A stretch of 43,569 nucleotides of DNA from Rhodoferax sp. OV413 (GTDB lineage: Bacteria > Pseudomonadota > Gammaproteobacteria > Pseudomonadales > Pseudohongiellaceae). Location: positions 1 through 43,569 of the forward strand of contig CALQJO020000024.1 of assembly GCA_943330915.2 (NCBI GenBank), read 5' to 3'. The notes beneath the pieces were generated by a model. That model made no database searches and was not told where the DNA came from. It was given only the letters and a program-made list of their open reading frames with translations. Both the position numbers and the translations under genes were made by a program. Of this stretch, positions 24,680 to 33,432 are shown one piece after another. Positions within the stretch are counted from its first letter, which is position 1. Each line of letters opens with the position of its first letter.

Positions 24680-24707
24680 AAAAAGCCCGGGCAAACCCGG
24701 GCTTTTT
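24680..24707. terminator. Bidirectional rho-independent terminator
   Basis: GCCCGGG (24685-24691) and CCCGGGC (24696-24702) form a perfect stem with a CAAA loop, flanked by an A tract on the left and five Ts on the right. It can end transcription of the valS side (+) and of the DUF885 gene (-). Smaller hairpins just upstream are GTAATGC/GCATTAC (24638-24656) and GTAAGCCTTAC (24665-24675). Confidence 0.85.
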
Positions 24708-24725
24708 AATTCTCAACAACAACAC

Positions 24726-26612
24726 TTATTGCGCTTTTACTGTCTCTATCCACTGCATGACCCGACGTTCCAGTAAGGCCAGTGGCATGGCGCCGCCCAG
24801 CAATACGGTGTCGTGGAAGTCGCGGATATCAAACTCATCACCGAGTTCGGCTCTGGCATGGGCACGCAATTCGAGAAACTTGTTCATGCCGATTTTGTAA
24901 GAGGTGGCCTGACCAGGCATCACAATGTAACGCTGCACTTCAGAGCGGATCGCGGTCAATGGCACTGAAGAATTTGCGGCAAAATAGTCAACGGCCTGCT
25001 GTTCGGTCCAGCCTTCGGCATGCAGACCGGTATCCACCACCAAGCGGATAGCGCGCCACATTTCAGACATCAGACGACCAAATTTAGAATAAGGATTGAC
25101 ATAGGTGTCCGGCATTTCACTAGCCAGATACTCCGAGTACAAGCCCCAACCTTCGGAGTAAGCCGTGAACCCGGCCTGGGTGCGGAACATCGGAATACCC
25201 TGCAATTCCTGGGCAATGGAAATTTGCATGTGATGGCCTGGCAGACCTTCGTGATATGCGATCACTTCCATCTCTGACTTGGGCATGGCGTTCATATCAG
25301 ACAGGTGTGCGTAGTAGACACCCGGGCGTGAACCATCTGGCGTGCCGGGATAGTAGTGCTGTGCGGCACCGTCCTGCTCACGGAATGCCTCTACCCTGCG
25401 CACGACCAGATCAGCCTGAGGTAAGGTTTTGAAATAATTTGGCAGTTGTGCCTTGATGTTCTCGATCGCGGCAGTTGCATCGTCGATGTAGCCCTGACGG
25501 CCGGCATCGTCATTGGGGTAATAGAAACGTTCATCATCGCGGGTTTCCCGCAGCATGACAAAAAATTCCTGCAGCGTGCCGCTAAAGCCGGCAAGCTCTT
25601 TTACGGCTTCCATTTCACTGCGCAGGCGAGCCACATCCGCAAGTCCGATCTGATGTATTTCATCCGCAGTCAGAGTGGTTGTTGTTTGCGTTTCCAACAA
25701 ATAGTTGTAGTAAGCAAGCCCGTTAGGTTGTGACACCAGCCCCGTTGAGATCTCCGGCACTTTGGCTTTTTCCGCTTCTGCCCACGCAATCACTCTTTCG
25801 TAGGCTGGCCCCAAGTGTTCCATCAGTGCAACACGCGTCTGCTCCAGCAATTCATCGGCACGCAATTGATCCAAGGTCCCGGCAGTGACCAGCGCTTGTA
25901 CATCGGTTTTGGCATCTGTCCACATGGCCGAGTCTTCACCCTCGGTAAAGGGGATACCGCTGATCACATTACGTGACTGCTGAATCACGCCGTCCAACGC
26001 AAAGCCGGGGGTAATCACGCCCAGTTGCGAGGACTCCTGTGCTGTCACCAGTAACTGATCCAGTGCGCGGGCAGATTCACGAATTCTTGAGATTAGCGCC
26101 TCAACATCAGCGGCCTCTTCAATCAGGTGGAAACTGATCAGGAAGGTTGGCAGAAAACTTTGGGCTCCATTCATCTGCTCAAAGGTCAGACCATTATTGC
26201 GGAATTGCACTGCCCGTTCTGATTGCTCGTACTGATACATCCAGATATCCCAGGATGTTTTTGTTTCGGCATCAAGTTGCTCGTAGTCAAACTCACGCTG
26301 CATCTCCGCGACAGCGGCTCGCGCCCACTCGAGTTGCAGGTCAGCACCTGCCATGGAGAAATCATCCAGCTCATTGTTGCGCTCTTTGCGCCCCAGGAAC
26401 GTCAACTGAATCGGGCTGAGCTGCAACAACTCTTCGTACTTGGCATCAAACCAGCTGTTAAGACGCTGGGATTCACTTTGTGTTTCCTGGGCTACACTGT
26501 CAGCGGACTGAGTGGTTTGACTATCAGAGACGGTTTCAGTCACTTGCTCTGGTGGCTGTCCACAGCCAGCCAGTGCCAGCAACAGGACTAGCGCTGTTAT
26601 GGGTTTTTGCAT
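24726..26612 (-). CDS. DUF885 family peptidase-like lipoprotein
   Basis: A 628-residue exported protein with a lipoprotein signal (VLLLALAGC) and a Ser/Thr/Gln/Glu-rich linker of about 35 residues. The body is DUF885, a domain that resembles zinc metallopeptidases. The likely metal site is the helix AYHEGLPGHHMQ, an H-E-x-x-x-H-H pattern, with EGWGLYSEYL further on as the probable source of the third ligand. The ATG at 26612 has AAGGA eight bases upstream; the in-frame ATG at 26621 is too close to it. It is divergent from the M13 peptidase gene, so two lipid-anchored peptidases stand back to back. Family function is inferred from homology only. Confidence 0.88.
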   Translation of the reverse strand: MQKPITALVLLLALAGCGQPPEQVTETVSDSQTTQSADSVAQETQSESQRLNSWFDAKYEELLQLSPIQLTFLGRKERNNELDDFSMAGADLQLEWARAAVAEMQREFDYEQLDAETKTSWDIWMYQYEQSERAVQFRNNGLTFEQMNGAQSFLPTFLISFHLIEEAADVEALISRIRESARALDQLLVTAQESSQLGVITPGFALDGVIQQSRNVISGIPFTEGEDSAMWTDAKTDVQALVTAGTLDQLRADELLEQTRVALMEHLGPAYERVIAWAEAEKAKVPEISTGLVSQPNGLAYYNYLLETQTTTTLTADEIHQIGLADVARLRSEMEAVKELAGFSGTLQEFFVMLRETRDDERFYYPNDDAGRQGYIDDATAAIENIKAQLPNYFKTLPQADLVVRRVEAFREQDGAAQHYYPGTPDGSRPGVYYAHLSDMNAMPKSEMEVIAYHEGLPGHHMQISIAQELQGIPMFRTQAGFTAYSEGWGLYSEYLASEMPDTYVNPYSKFGRLMSEMWRAIRLVVDTGLHAEGWTEQQAVDYFAANSSVPLTAIRSEVQRYIVMPGQATSYKIGMNKFLELRAHARAELGDEFDIRDFHDTVLLGGAMPLALLERRVMQWIETVKAQ

Positions 26613-26836
26613 GAATAACATCCTTGAAAAGAAATACCGGACATAAACAGATGCCGGCTGATTTGAAAATAAAGATCAATGATTGGGGTCTTAAGGGTGT
26701 CTTGACGACAAGGCCCGCAGTTTATCGGATTGCAGGAAGGCGAGTCCAGCTTGAGATACTGGCGTGCCAGAGGCTAAATCCGTAAACTTGACTCGTGCCT
26801 TGTTTGGCAACTCGATAATAACTGACGGAATCAATT

Positions 26837-28930
26837 ATGAAAAAAATCTTTAATCTGGCAACTGCAAGTATTGTTGTTGCGCTCGGCATTGCGGCCTGCT
26901 CACCAGCAGAACAAACGCCGGCAACAACGTCCGCTGAACAAAGCACACCAGCCACGCCGGCTGAGCCAATCCAGCAGACCCTGACCTCCGGTTTATTCCT
27001 CGACGACTTTGACAGAAACGTGCGCCCGCAAGACGATCTGTTTATGTTTGTCAACGGCACCTGGTACAACAACACCGAGATACCCGCCGATCGCTCCACC
27101 TATGGTGCGTTTAACATGTTGGCTGAGGCCAATGAACTGCGGCTGCGCAGTATCATTGAAGACGCTGTTGCCTCTGGTGCGGCCGCTGGTAGCAACGCTC
27201 AAAAGATCGGTGACTTCTATACCAGTTTTATGGATGAAGCACGTATCGAGGAGCTTGGGCTCACGCCCGTGCAACCCATGCTTGATCGCATTGCCGCGAT
27301 TTCCAGTCATGCCGAATTGACCACCACCATGGCTGAACTGCGGCGCAGTGGCCTGAGTGAGCCTTACGGATTTTTTGTATCAACCGATGCCAAAGCCCCG
27401 GACGTTAACGCCTTGCATTTGAGTCAGGGCGGACTGGGTTTGCCGGATCGCGATTATTATTTCCGTGACACGGAAGACTTTGCCAGAATTCGTGACGAGT
27501 ACGTTAACTATCTGAGCGCCATGCTCAACGCATCCGGGCATTCCGATGCTGAAGGTGCTGCGCAACGCATTTATGACCTTGAGTACAGACTCGCCGGCTA
27601 TCACTGGACCCGTGCTGAGCTCAGAGATGCCGAAGCACGTTACAACAAAATGACCATTGACGAAGTGCGTACCCTGCTCGGCGGCATTGATTATGACGCC
27701 ATGGCGAGCGTTGCCGGCATCGACTCCGCGGAGTATGTCATTGTCAGCACGCCTTCTTACATCGAAGCGCTGGGCGCTTTGTACACCGAGGTCGACCTGC
27801 AGACCTGGAAAGATTATCTGCATGCCCGCCTGATGGGTAATTTTGCATCGCGTTTGCACAAAGAAGTCGCCGACATCCAGTTTGGGTTCTACGCGACCAC
27901 TCTGAACGGTACACCCGAGCAGCAGGAACGCTGGAAGCGTGGTGTGCAGGCGACCAGTGGCGCACTCGGGGAAGTGTTGGGTGAAGCCTACGTCGAGCGG
28001 CATTTCCCGCCTGCTGCCAAAGAGCGCATGGGAGAGCTGATCGATAATTTGTTAGTGGCCATGGAAGAATCCATCAACGAACTGGAATGGATGACTGCGG
28101 AAACCAAAGAAAAAGCACTGATTAAACTCAGCACATTTACGCCAAAAATCGGTTACCCCGATGTCTGGAAAGACTACTCCGCTCTGCAGGTCTCGGCCGA
28201 TGACCTGATTGGCAACACCATCCGCACCAACCAATACGACTATGACCAGAACGTAGCTGATCTTGACAAACCAGTTGATCGCAACCGTTGGGGAATGACA
28301 CCACAGACGGTCAACGCCTATTACCGGCCGACCGCCAATGAGATTGTGTTTCCTGCCGGCATTCTGCAACCGCCATTTTTTGACATGAATGCGGATGACG
28401 CGGTCAATTACGGTGGTATTGGCGCGGTCATTGGCCATGAAATCGGTCATGGTTTTGACGATCAGGGCTCACGTTATGATGGTAACGGCAACCTGCAGAA
28501 CTGGTGGACCGATCAGGATCGCCAGCAGTTTGAAGCCAAAACCAATATTCTGGTTGAGCAATATGCGCAATACGAACCATTGCCGGGCATGAATATTGAC
28601 GGCCGCGTATCACTGGGTGAAAACATTGGTGACCACGTCGGGCTGCTCAGTGCTTACCGCGCGTATCAGAAATCACTGAACGGGCAAACTGCGCCAGTCA
28701 TGGACGATTTCACCGGCGAACAACGCTTCTTTATCAGTTGGGCGCAGATCTGGAAGATCAAGTTCCGTGATGATGCCATGCGTGCACAGTTGGCTCAGGG
28801 GCCACACTCGCCCGGCAAGTACCGTGCGATGGCAGCGCCACGTAACATTCCCGGCTTTTATCAAGCGTTTGACATCAAAGAAGGCGATGGCATGTACCTG
28901 CCGCCAGAACAGCGCGTTGTGCTCTGGTAA
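26837..28930 (+). CDS. M13 family zinc metallopeptidase lipoprotein (PepO/neprilysin-like)
   Basis: A 697-residue oligopeptidase of the neprilysin/PepO family, which cuts short peptides before hydrophobic residues. The zinc site is HEIGH (534-538) with E595 in GENIGD as third ligand and D599 as the supporting aspartate. The PxNxVNAYYxP-like substrate block appears as PQTVNAYYRPTANEIVFPA. A lipoprotein signal (VALGIAAC) and an Ala/Thr/Pro-rich linker precede the catalytic domain, so it should act in the periplasm or at the outer membrane. It probably feeds on peptides together with the divergent DUF885 protein. A perfect hairpin lies just after the stop. Confidence 0.93.
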   Translation: MKKIFNLATASIVVALGIAACSPAEQTPATTSAEQSTPATPAEPIQQTLTSGLFLDDFDRNVRPQDDLFMFVNGTWYNNTEIPADRSTYGAFNMLAEANELRLRSIIEDAVASGAAAGSNAQKIGDFYTSFMDEARIEELGLTPVQPMLDRIAAISSHAELTTTMAELRRSGLSEPYGFFVSTDAKAPDVNALHLSQGGLGLPDRDYYFRDTEDFARIRDEYVNYLSAMLNASGHSDAEGAAQRIYDLEYRLAGYHWTRAELRDAEARYNKMTIDEVRTLLGGIDYDAMASVAGIDSAEYVIVSTPSYIEALGALYTEVDLQTWKDYLHARLMGNFASRLHKEVADIQFGFYATTLNGTPEQQERWKRGVQATSGALGEVLGEAYVERHFPPAAKERMGELIDNLLVAMEESINELEWMTAETKEKALIKLSTFTPKIGYPDVWKDYSALQVSADDLIGNTIRTNQYDYDQNVADLDKPVDRNRWGMTPQTVNAYYRPTANEIVFPAGILQPPFFDMNADDAVNYGGIGAVIGHEIGHGFDDQGSRYDGNGNLQNWWTDQDRQQFEAKTNILVEQYAQYEPLPGMNIDGRVSLGENIGDHVGLLSAYRAYQKSLNGQTAPVMDDFTGEQRFFISWAQIWKIKFRDDAMRAQLAQGPHSPGKYRAMAAPRNIPGFYQAFDIKEGDGMYLPPEQRVVLW

Positions 28931-28944
28931 CTGACAATGGCCAC

Positions 28945-28976
28945 TGGCGTGCTCTGTCACTCTGCAGAGCACGCCA
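28945..28976. terminator. Perfect hairpin between convergent M13 and PhoH genes
   Basis: TGGCGTGCTCTG pairs with CAGAGCACGCCA around an eight-base loop. Neither strand has a T tract after it, so it is either a weak terminator or a 3'-end stabilising hairpin shared by the two convergent genes. Confidence 0.45.
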
Positions 28977-28980
28977 TGCG

Positions 28981-30360
28981 CTATAAATTCTCTTCTGCAA
29001 AAGCCGCCAGCGCCGATCTTGGAACACCTTTCAGCTGCAAATTGCCACCGTGACTGAAGTGTTTAAAGCGTTCCGTCAGGTAGGTCAGCCCGGAACTGGT
29101 CGGGCTCAGATACGGCGTATCGATTTGAGCCAGATTTCCCAGACACACCACTTTTGATCCCGTGCCGGCACGCGTGACGATGGTCTTCATTTGATGTGGC
29201 GTCAGATTCTGACACTCGTCAATCAGAATCAGGCTGTGCTGAAAACTGCGGCCACGAATAAAATTCAGTGACTTGAACTGCAGCGGCACCTTGGCCAGCA
29301 CATAATCGATGCTGGATGAACTGTTGATATCATCCAGATGCAAGGCCTCAAGATTGTCGGTGATCGCGCCCAGCCACGGTTCCATTTTTTCAGCTTCAGT
29401 ACCTGGCAAAAACCCGATGTCCTCATCCAGCCCCTGAGTACTGCGTGTGGCAATGATGCGGCGGAACTGTTTGCTGGCCAGTGTCATATCGATGGCAGCC
29501 GCCAACGCCAGAATGGTTTTTCCAGAGCCCGCAGCACCGGTCAGATTCACCAGATGCACGGTGGGATCCAGCAAAAGATCCAGCGCCATGGCCTGATAGA
29601 TATCGCGCGGATACAAACCCCAGGCTTCGCGCTGCAGCATGCGTTCACGATCCTGATGTTTGAGCACCACAACATGCTCGTCAACTTCAATCACCCGCCC
29701 GATAAAACCAGCGTCGTCCAGAAAATACTGATTGGGATACACATCAAACGCGATGCTGTCGCGTCCCAAGCGGTGAAAGGTTTCGCCCGCATGCGACTGT
29801 TCAGTGTCTACTGTCTGAATGCCATCCCAGAAACTGCCGGGGAATTCTATGTAGCCCTTATGCAGTTGATTGATATCTGTCACCAACTGATCCGTGTGAT
29901 AGTCCTCTGCATCAATGCCACAGGCTCTGGCTTTTAATCGCATATTGATATCTTTGGACACCAGCACAACGCGGTTGGCGGGCGACTTGCTGTGTTTGAG
30001 CTCGGCCACTGCATTGAGAATTTTATTGTCATTCAAATGCAGTGGCAGAATTTCTCTGATGTGCGGCGAATCGGTCATCAGCACACTGAGATAACCCAGC
30101 CCGGGCTGGTTTTTGCCGCGATTGATCAGCACCCCGCTTTCCACGGCTTCCGGCGGTGCGTCTGCGAGGATGCGATCCAGTTCACGAATGGCCTGACGGG
30201 CATCCGCGGCCAGTGCACCTCGCCCACTCTTGAGTTTGTCCAACTCTTCGAGCACGGTCATCGTGATGATCAGGTGATGTTCGTCGAAGTTCCAGATGGC
30301 AGAGGGGTCGTGAATGAGGACGTTGGTATCAAGGACATAATAGATCGTGCTGGATGTCAA
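28981..30360 (-). CDS. PIN-domain PhoH-like ATPase (YlaK/PhoH2 type)
   Basis: A two-domain protein of about 459 residues. The N-terminal PIN ribonuclease domain begins YYVLDTNVLIHDPS, with acidic residues of the nuclease site (the D of LDTN, EELDK, DARQA, SKDINMR). The C-terminal PhoH domain is a P-loop ATPase with Walker A GAAGSGKT (about 275-282) and Walker B LILIDECQN. PhoH2-type proteins are described as RNA helicases/RNases. The TTG at 30360 is chosen because GGAGG lies seven bases upstream and the domain starts right after it; an ATG at 30441 would add 27 residues with no family similarity. It is divergent from the ADP-ribosylglycohydrolase-like gene. Confidence 0.9.
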   Translation of the reverse strand: MTSSTIYYVLDTNVLIHDPSAIWNFDEHHLIITMTVLEELDKLKSGRGALAADARQAIRELDRILADAPPEAVESGVLINRGKNQPGLGYLSVLMTDSPHIREILPLHLNDNKILNAVAELKHSKSPANRVVLVSKDINMRLKARACGIDAEDYHTDQLVTDINQLHKGYIEFPGSFWDGIQTVDTEQSHAGETFHRLGRDSIAFDVYPNQYFLDDAGFIGRVIEVDEHVVVLKHQDRERMLQREAWGLYPRDIYQAMALDLLLDPTVHLVNLTGAAGSGKTILALAAAIDMTLASKQFRRIIATRSTQGLDEDIGFLPGTEAEKMEPWLGAITDNLEALHLDDINSSSSIDYVLAKVPLQFKSLNFIRGRSFQHSLILIDECQNLTPHQMKTIVTRAGTGSKVVCLGNLAQIDTPYLSPTSSGLTYLTERFKHFSHGGNLQLKGVPRSALAAFAEENL

Positions 30361-30524
30361 AGGCTTGCCTCCGCAGTGTGTTGTGTCGTCACCGTTGACA
30401 GTAGTCGAGCACTTTGACGATTTTGTGACAGGTGTTGACATCAAAACGCCAGTGCATCAGTCCGCCGCTGTTGATCAAACGTACCACTGAGCAGTAACCA
30501 ATCTGCTGTCATCGGAGCTATGCC

Positions 30525-31616
30525 ATGGACAATCATCTTCTGCAATCTCAACGCGCCCGTGCGGCACTGAAAAATCTGTTTGTGGCTGATGCATTAGCCA
30601 TGCCGGTGCATTGGTATTACAGCCTTTGGGATATCGAAAAGGCGTTTCCTGGCGGCGTCAGGCAACTGGCGCCAGCACCGCAGTTTCATCCCTCGTCTAT
30701 CATGTCCTTACACTCAACCAGCAGTGGCGGACGCCGGACTGCACACGCCGGCTCACGGCTACCCGAGGTTGTCGGCGAGGTCATTTTGAAGGGCCGGCAA
30801 CAATACTGGAACAAGCCAAATACCCACTATCATCAGGGCATGACTGCGGGCGAAAACACGCTGAACGCACACTGCGCGCGAGTGCTGATGCGCTGTCTGG
30901 CACGCACGGGCGGACAATACGACCCGGCTGCGTTTCTCAGCGATTACATCAGCTTTATGTGCGCGGATGTTGCCCAGCACAACGACACCTATGCTGAGTC
31001 GTATCATCGGGGATTTTTTGCCAATCTGCAGCGTGGATTTCCGCCCGAGCGCTGTGCTGCGGTGACTCATGACACGCCGTCCATTGGTGGCCTGGTGACG
31101 GTGGCGCCGCTGGTATTGTCGGGAAGAGTGCATGGCATCGGGCTGGACATCATCAGAGCTGATGTACAGACACACGTTCAACTCACACACCCCGACGCGC
31201 TGCTGCTGCGCATTGCTGATGACTACACCCAATTGCTCGACAAGCTGTTGCACAACATAAACAACAGCGATGTCGCCGGCATTATTGCGGACACCGCACT
31301 GCGTAGTGTTCGCCTGGATCTGCCCGGCTTGATGCTCAAAAAACGTGATGATCGGGAAATCATCGGACAACTGTACTCCAGCGCCTGTTACATCGATGGT
31401 GCGTGGCCGGGTATTCTGTATCTGCTGTACAAGTATCACGATCAACCTGAAGCAGCCTTGCTTGCCAATGCCAACCTGGGTGGAGATAACGTGCACCGTG
31501 GCGCGGTACTTGGCGTGTTGCTGGGTTTGATCAACGGTCAAACTATCGAGCCCTGGTACAACGCACTGACGGCAAAGCAGCCGATAACACAGGAGATTGC
31601 CCAGTTATTTGACTGA
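30525..31616 (+). CDS. ADP-ribosylglycohydrolase-family protein, degenerate metal site
   Basis: A 363-residue all-helical protein of the ADP-ribosylglycohydrolase/crystallin J1 family. The N-terminal FVADALAMPVHWYY takes the place of the usual GALVGDALGxP, and the C-terminal ANLGGDNVHRGAVLGVLLGL takes the place of NxGGDSDTxGAxxGxxxGA. The two-metal motifs are altered: the TDDT-type cluster is absent (GENT in MTAGENTLNAH sits in its place), and DSDT reads DNVH. It may have another substrate or be a binding protein. The ATG at 30525 is preceded by GGAG. The divergent PIN-PhoH gene shares its upstream region. Function should be treated as unknown. Confidence 0.8.
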   Translation: MDNHLLQSQRARAALKNLFVADALAMPVHWYYSLWDIEKAFPGGVRQLAPAPQFHPSSIMSLHSTSSGGRRTAHAGSRLPEVVGEVILKGRQQYWNKPNTHYHQGMTAGENTLNAHCARVLMRCLARTGGQYDPAAFLSDYISFMCADVAQHNDTYAESYHRGFFANLQRGFPPERCAAVTHDTPSIGGLVTVAPLVLSGRVHGIGLDIIRADVQTHVQLTHPDALLLRIADDYTQLLDKLLHNINNSDVAGIIADTALRSVRLDLPGLMLKKRDDREIIGQLYSSACYIDGAWPGILYLLYKYHDQPEAALLANANLGGDNVHRGAVLGVLLGLINGQTIEPWYNALTAKQPITQEIAQLFD

Positions 31617-31700
31617 TGTGACAGGGGTGTCATGGCTGTGTCAAATTGAAGGCATAGCATCGCCCGCAACTCACAGACTTACCACATGGAGCTTCCCGAT

Positions 31701-33392
31701 ATGTCACACAAATCCATAGCGTGCTGCCTGCTCAGCACCTTGCTGGCCGTGTTCAGTGCCAATACACAGGCCCAATGCGGCGTCGAACTACCCGCCACAG
31801 AGACCGCACGCGGCATCGTGTTTACAGACTCCAATGCCAATGGTGTGTTGGATACCGGAGAAGCCGGTGTGGCCGACGTCAGTGTCAGCAACGGCTGCGA
31901 GGTGGTGCTGACCGATGCTGACGGCCGCTACGAAATTGCCATCGCCCCTTTGCAGATTCTGTTTGTTTCCCAGCCAAGCGGTTACAGCGTGGCACTTGAC
32001 GACAACAACATCCCGGCGTTTTATTACCGCCATTACCCGCAAGGCACTCCCGACATCGTGGATGGTGCGACCGTGGAGTGGTTATTTCCGGTCGTTGACG
32101 CCACCGGACCATTGCCAGCATCCATCGATTTCCCGCTCACTCCAATCATGGATGCCAGCACTCAGTTCGATGCACATGCCTTTGCAGATACACAAGCGCG
32201 CACAGATCTCGATCAGGACAAACTGCGTGAAGACCTGATTACCACCCTGATCGGCAATCCGTTTTCAGCAGAGTTTGGCATTACTGTGGGTGACGTGGTC
32301 TACGACAATCTTGAACTGTACGATCGTCACAAGCAGATGATGGCTTTGATGGAGTTTCCGCAATGGTATCTGCCCGGCAATCATGATCTGAATTTTGAAT
32401 CACCGGATGCGCGATTTGCCAACGAGACCTATAAACTGCATTTTGGCCCGGATTATTATTCGTTTAATTATGGCAATGTCCATTTTGTTGCGCTCAACAA
32501 CGTGGAATATGCCGGCGCGGGGCAACAGCTTGAGGATGGCGATCGTTACCGCGGCTACATTCATGATGATCAGCTGTACTGGCTGGAACGTGATCTGGCT
32601 CAGGTACCCAAAGACCACCTGATTGTCATCGCCTCCCATATCCCGCTGGTATCAGAAGCGGACGACGGCAGTGGAACTGAACCAGCCACCGGGCCCGGGA
32701 CCGAGAACTTCGCAGCCTTGTTGAAGATACTCGCGCCTTTTGCACACATTTATGGCATTGCCGGGCATGACACCAGCAATAGCTGGAAAGTTGAAGTTGA
32801 CCATGATCACGGCTGGCATGGCCAACCATGGATAGCACACACGCTGGCAGAGGTGCGCGGCAATGGCTGGCAGACCGGCCTCGCAGATGCACGTGGTGTC
32901 AACGATGCGTTGATGCAGGACGGCAACCCCAACGGCTACTACCTGCTCAGATTTGACGATGTGCAGGTCACACCCGAATTCAAACCCTTTCCCTTTGGTG
33001 CTGATGCACATCAGCACATGCGTATTACCCTGGATCCGCCGTTAACACAGCAGACTGAGGGCAGCATCAACCGCGGCCAGCTTGAGAACAACACCCAGGT
33101 TGTTGTGAACTTATTTGATGGCGGTGTGCGCGATAAAGTCTGGATGTCGCTGAACAAAGGTGAACGCCAACCTATGACCTATCGTGTGCGCACTGACCCC
33201 TTCATGGAAAGGCTTTATGAATCCTTGCAAGGTACCAACAATGCCATCGGCAGACCCACACGATCGGCGCATATCTGGGAATTGGCGTTGCCTGACACGC
33301 TGGCACCCGGCGTTCATCGTCTCGAGGTGTACAGCGAAGATGAGTTCGGCCAGCATCATCACAGTGCCATCAGTTTTGAAGTGATGCCTTAA
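31701..33392 (+). CDS. Secreted calcineurin-like metallophosphoesterase
   Basis: An exported phosphoesterase of about 563 residues. A signal peptide (CLLSTLLAVFSANTQA) is followed by a prealbumin-like N-terminal domain (GIVFTDSNANGVLDTGEAG) of the MetallophosN kind. The catalytic domain has FADTQ, TVGDVVYDN, PGNHD and ASHIPL, the last metal motif being GHD (AGHDTSN) where GHTH is more usual. A C-terminal beta-rich domain (MetallophosC type) finishes the protein. The ATG at 31701 has GGAG nine bases upstream; the in-frame ATG at 31686 does not. The substrate is unknown; such enzymes act on periplasmic or extracellular phosphoesters. Confidence 0.87.
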   Translation: MSHKSIACCLLSTLLAVFSANTQAQCGVELPATETARGIVFTDSNANGVLDTGEAGVADVSVSNGCEVVLTDADGRYEIAIAPLQILFVSQPSGYSVALDDNNIPAFYYRHYPQGTPDIVDGATVEWLFPVVDATGPLPASIDFPLTPIMDASTQFDAHAFADTQARTDLDQDKLREDLITTLIGNPFSAEFGITVGDVVYDNLELYDRHKQMMALMEFPQWYLPGNHDLNFESPDARFANETYKLHFGPDYYSFNYGNVHFVALNNVEYAGAGQQLEDGDRYRGYIHDDQLYWLERDLAQVPKDHLIVIASHIPLVSEADDGSGTEPATGPGTENFAALLKILAPFAHIYGIAGHDTSNSWKVEVDHDHGWHGQPWIAHTLAEVRGNGWQTGLADARGVNDALMQDGNPNGYYLLRFDDVQVTPEFKPFPFGADAHQHMRITLDPPLTQQTEGSINRGQLENNTQVVVNLFDGGVRDKVWMSLNKGERQPMTYRVRTDPFMERLYESLQGTNNAIGRPTRSAHIWELALPDTLAPGVHRLEVYSEDEFGQHHHSAISFEVMP

Positions 33393-33404
33393 CACAACAA
33401 AAAA

Positions 33405-33431
33405 ATCTGAAGGACAGGCTGTCCTTCAGAT
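33405..33431 (-). terminator. Rho-independent terminator for the beta-propeller lipoprotein gene
   Basis: ATCTGAAGGACA and TGTCCTTCAGAT form a perfect 12-base stem with a three-base loop. On the minus strand it is followed by seven or more Ts. It starts just after the TGA at 33433 and may also slow plus-strand transcription from the phosphoesterase gene. Confidence 0.8.
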
Positions 33432-33432
33432 G

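Noticed and set aside
27380-28003. Minus-strand frame of 207 codons within the M13 peptidase gene
   Set aside because: The plus-strand peptidase is intact and clearly conserved; the antisense frame has no recognisable protein features.
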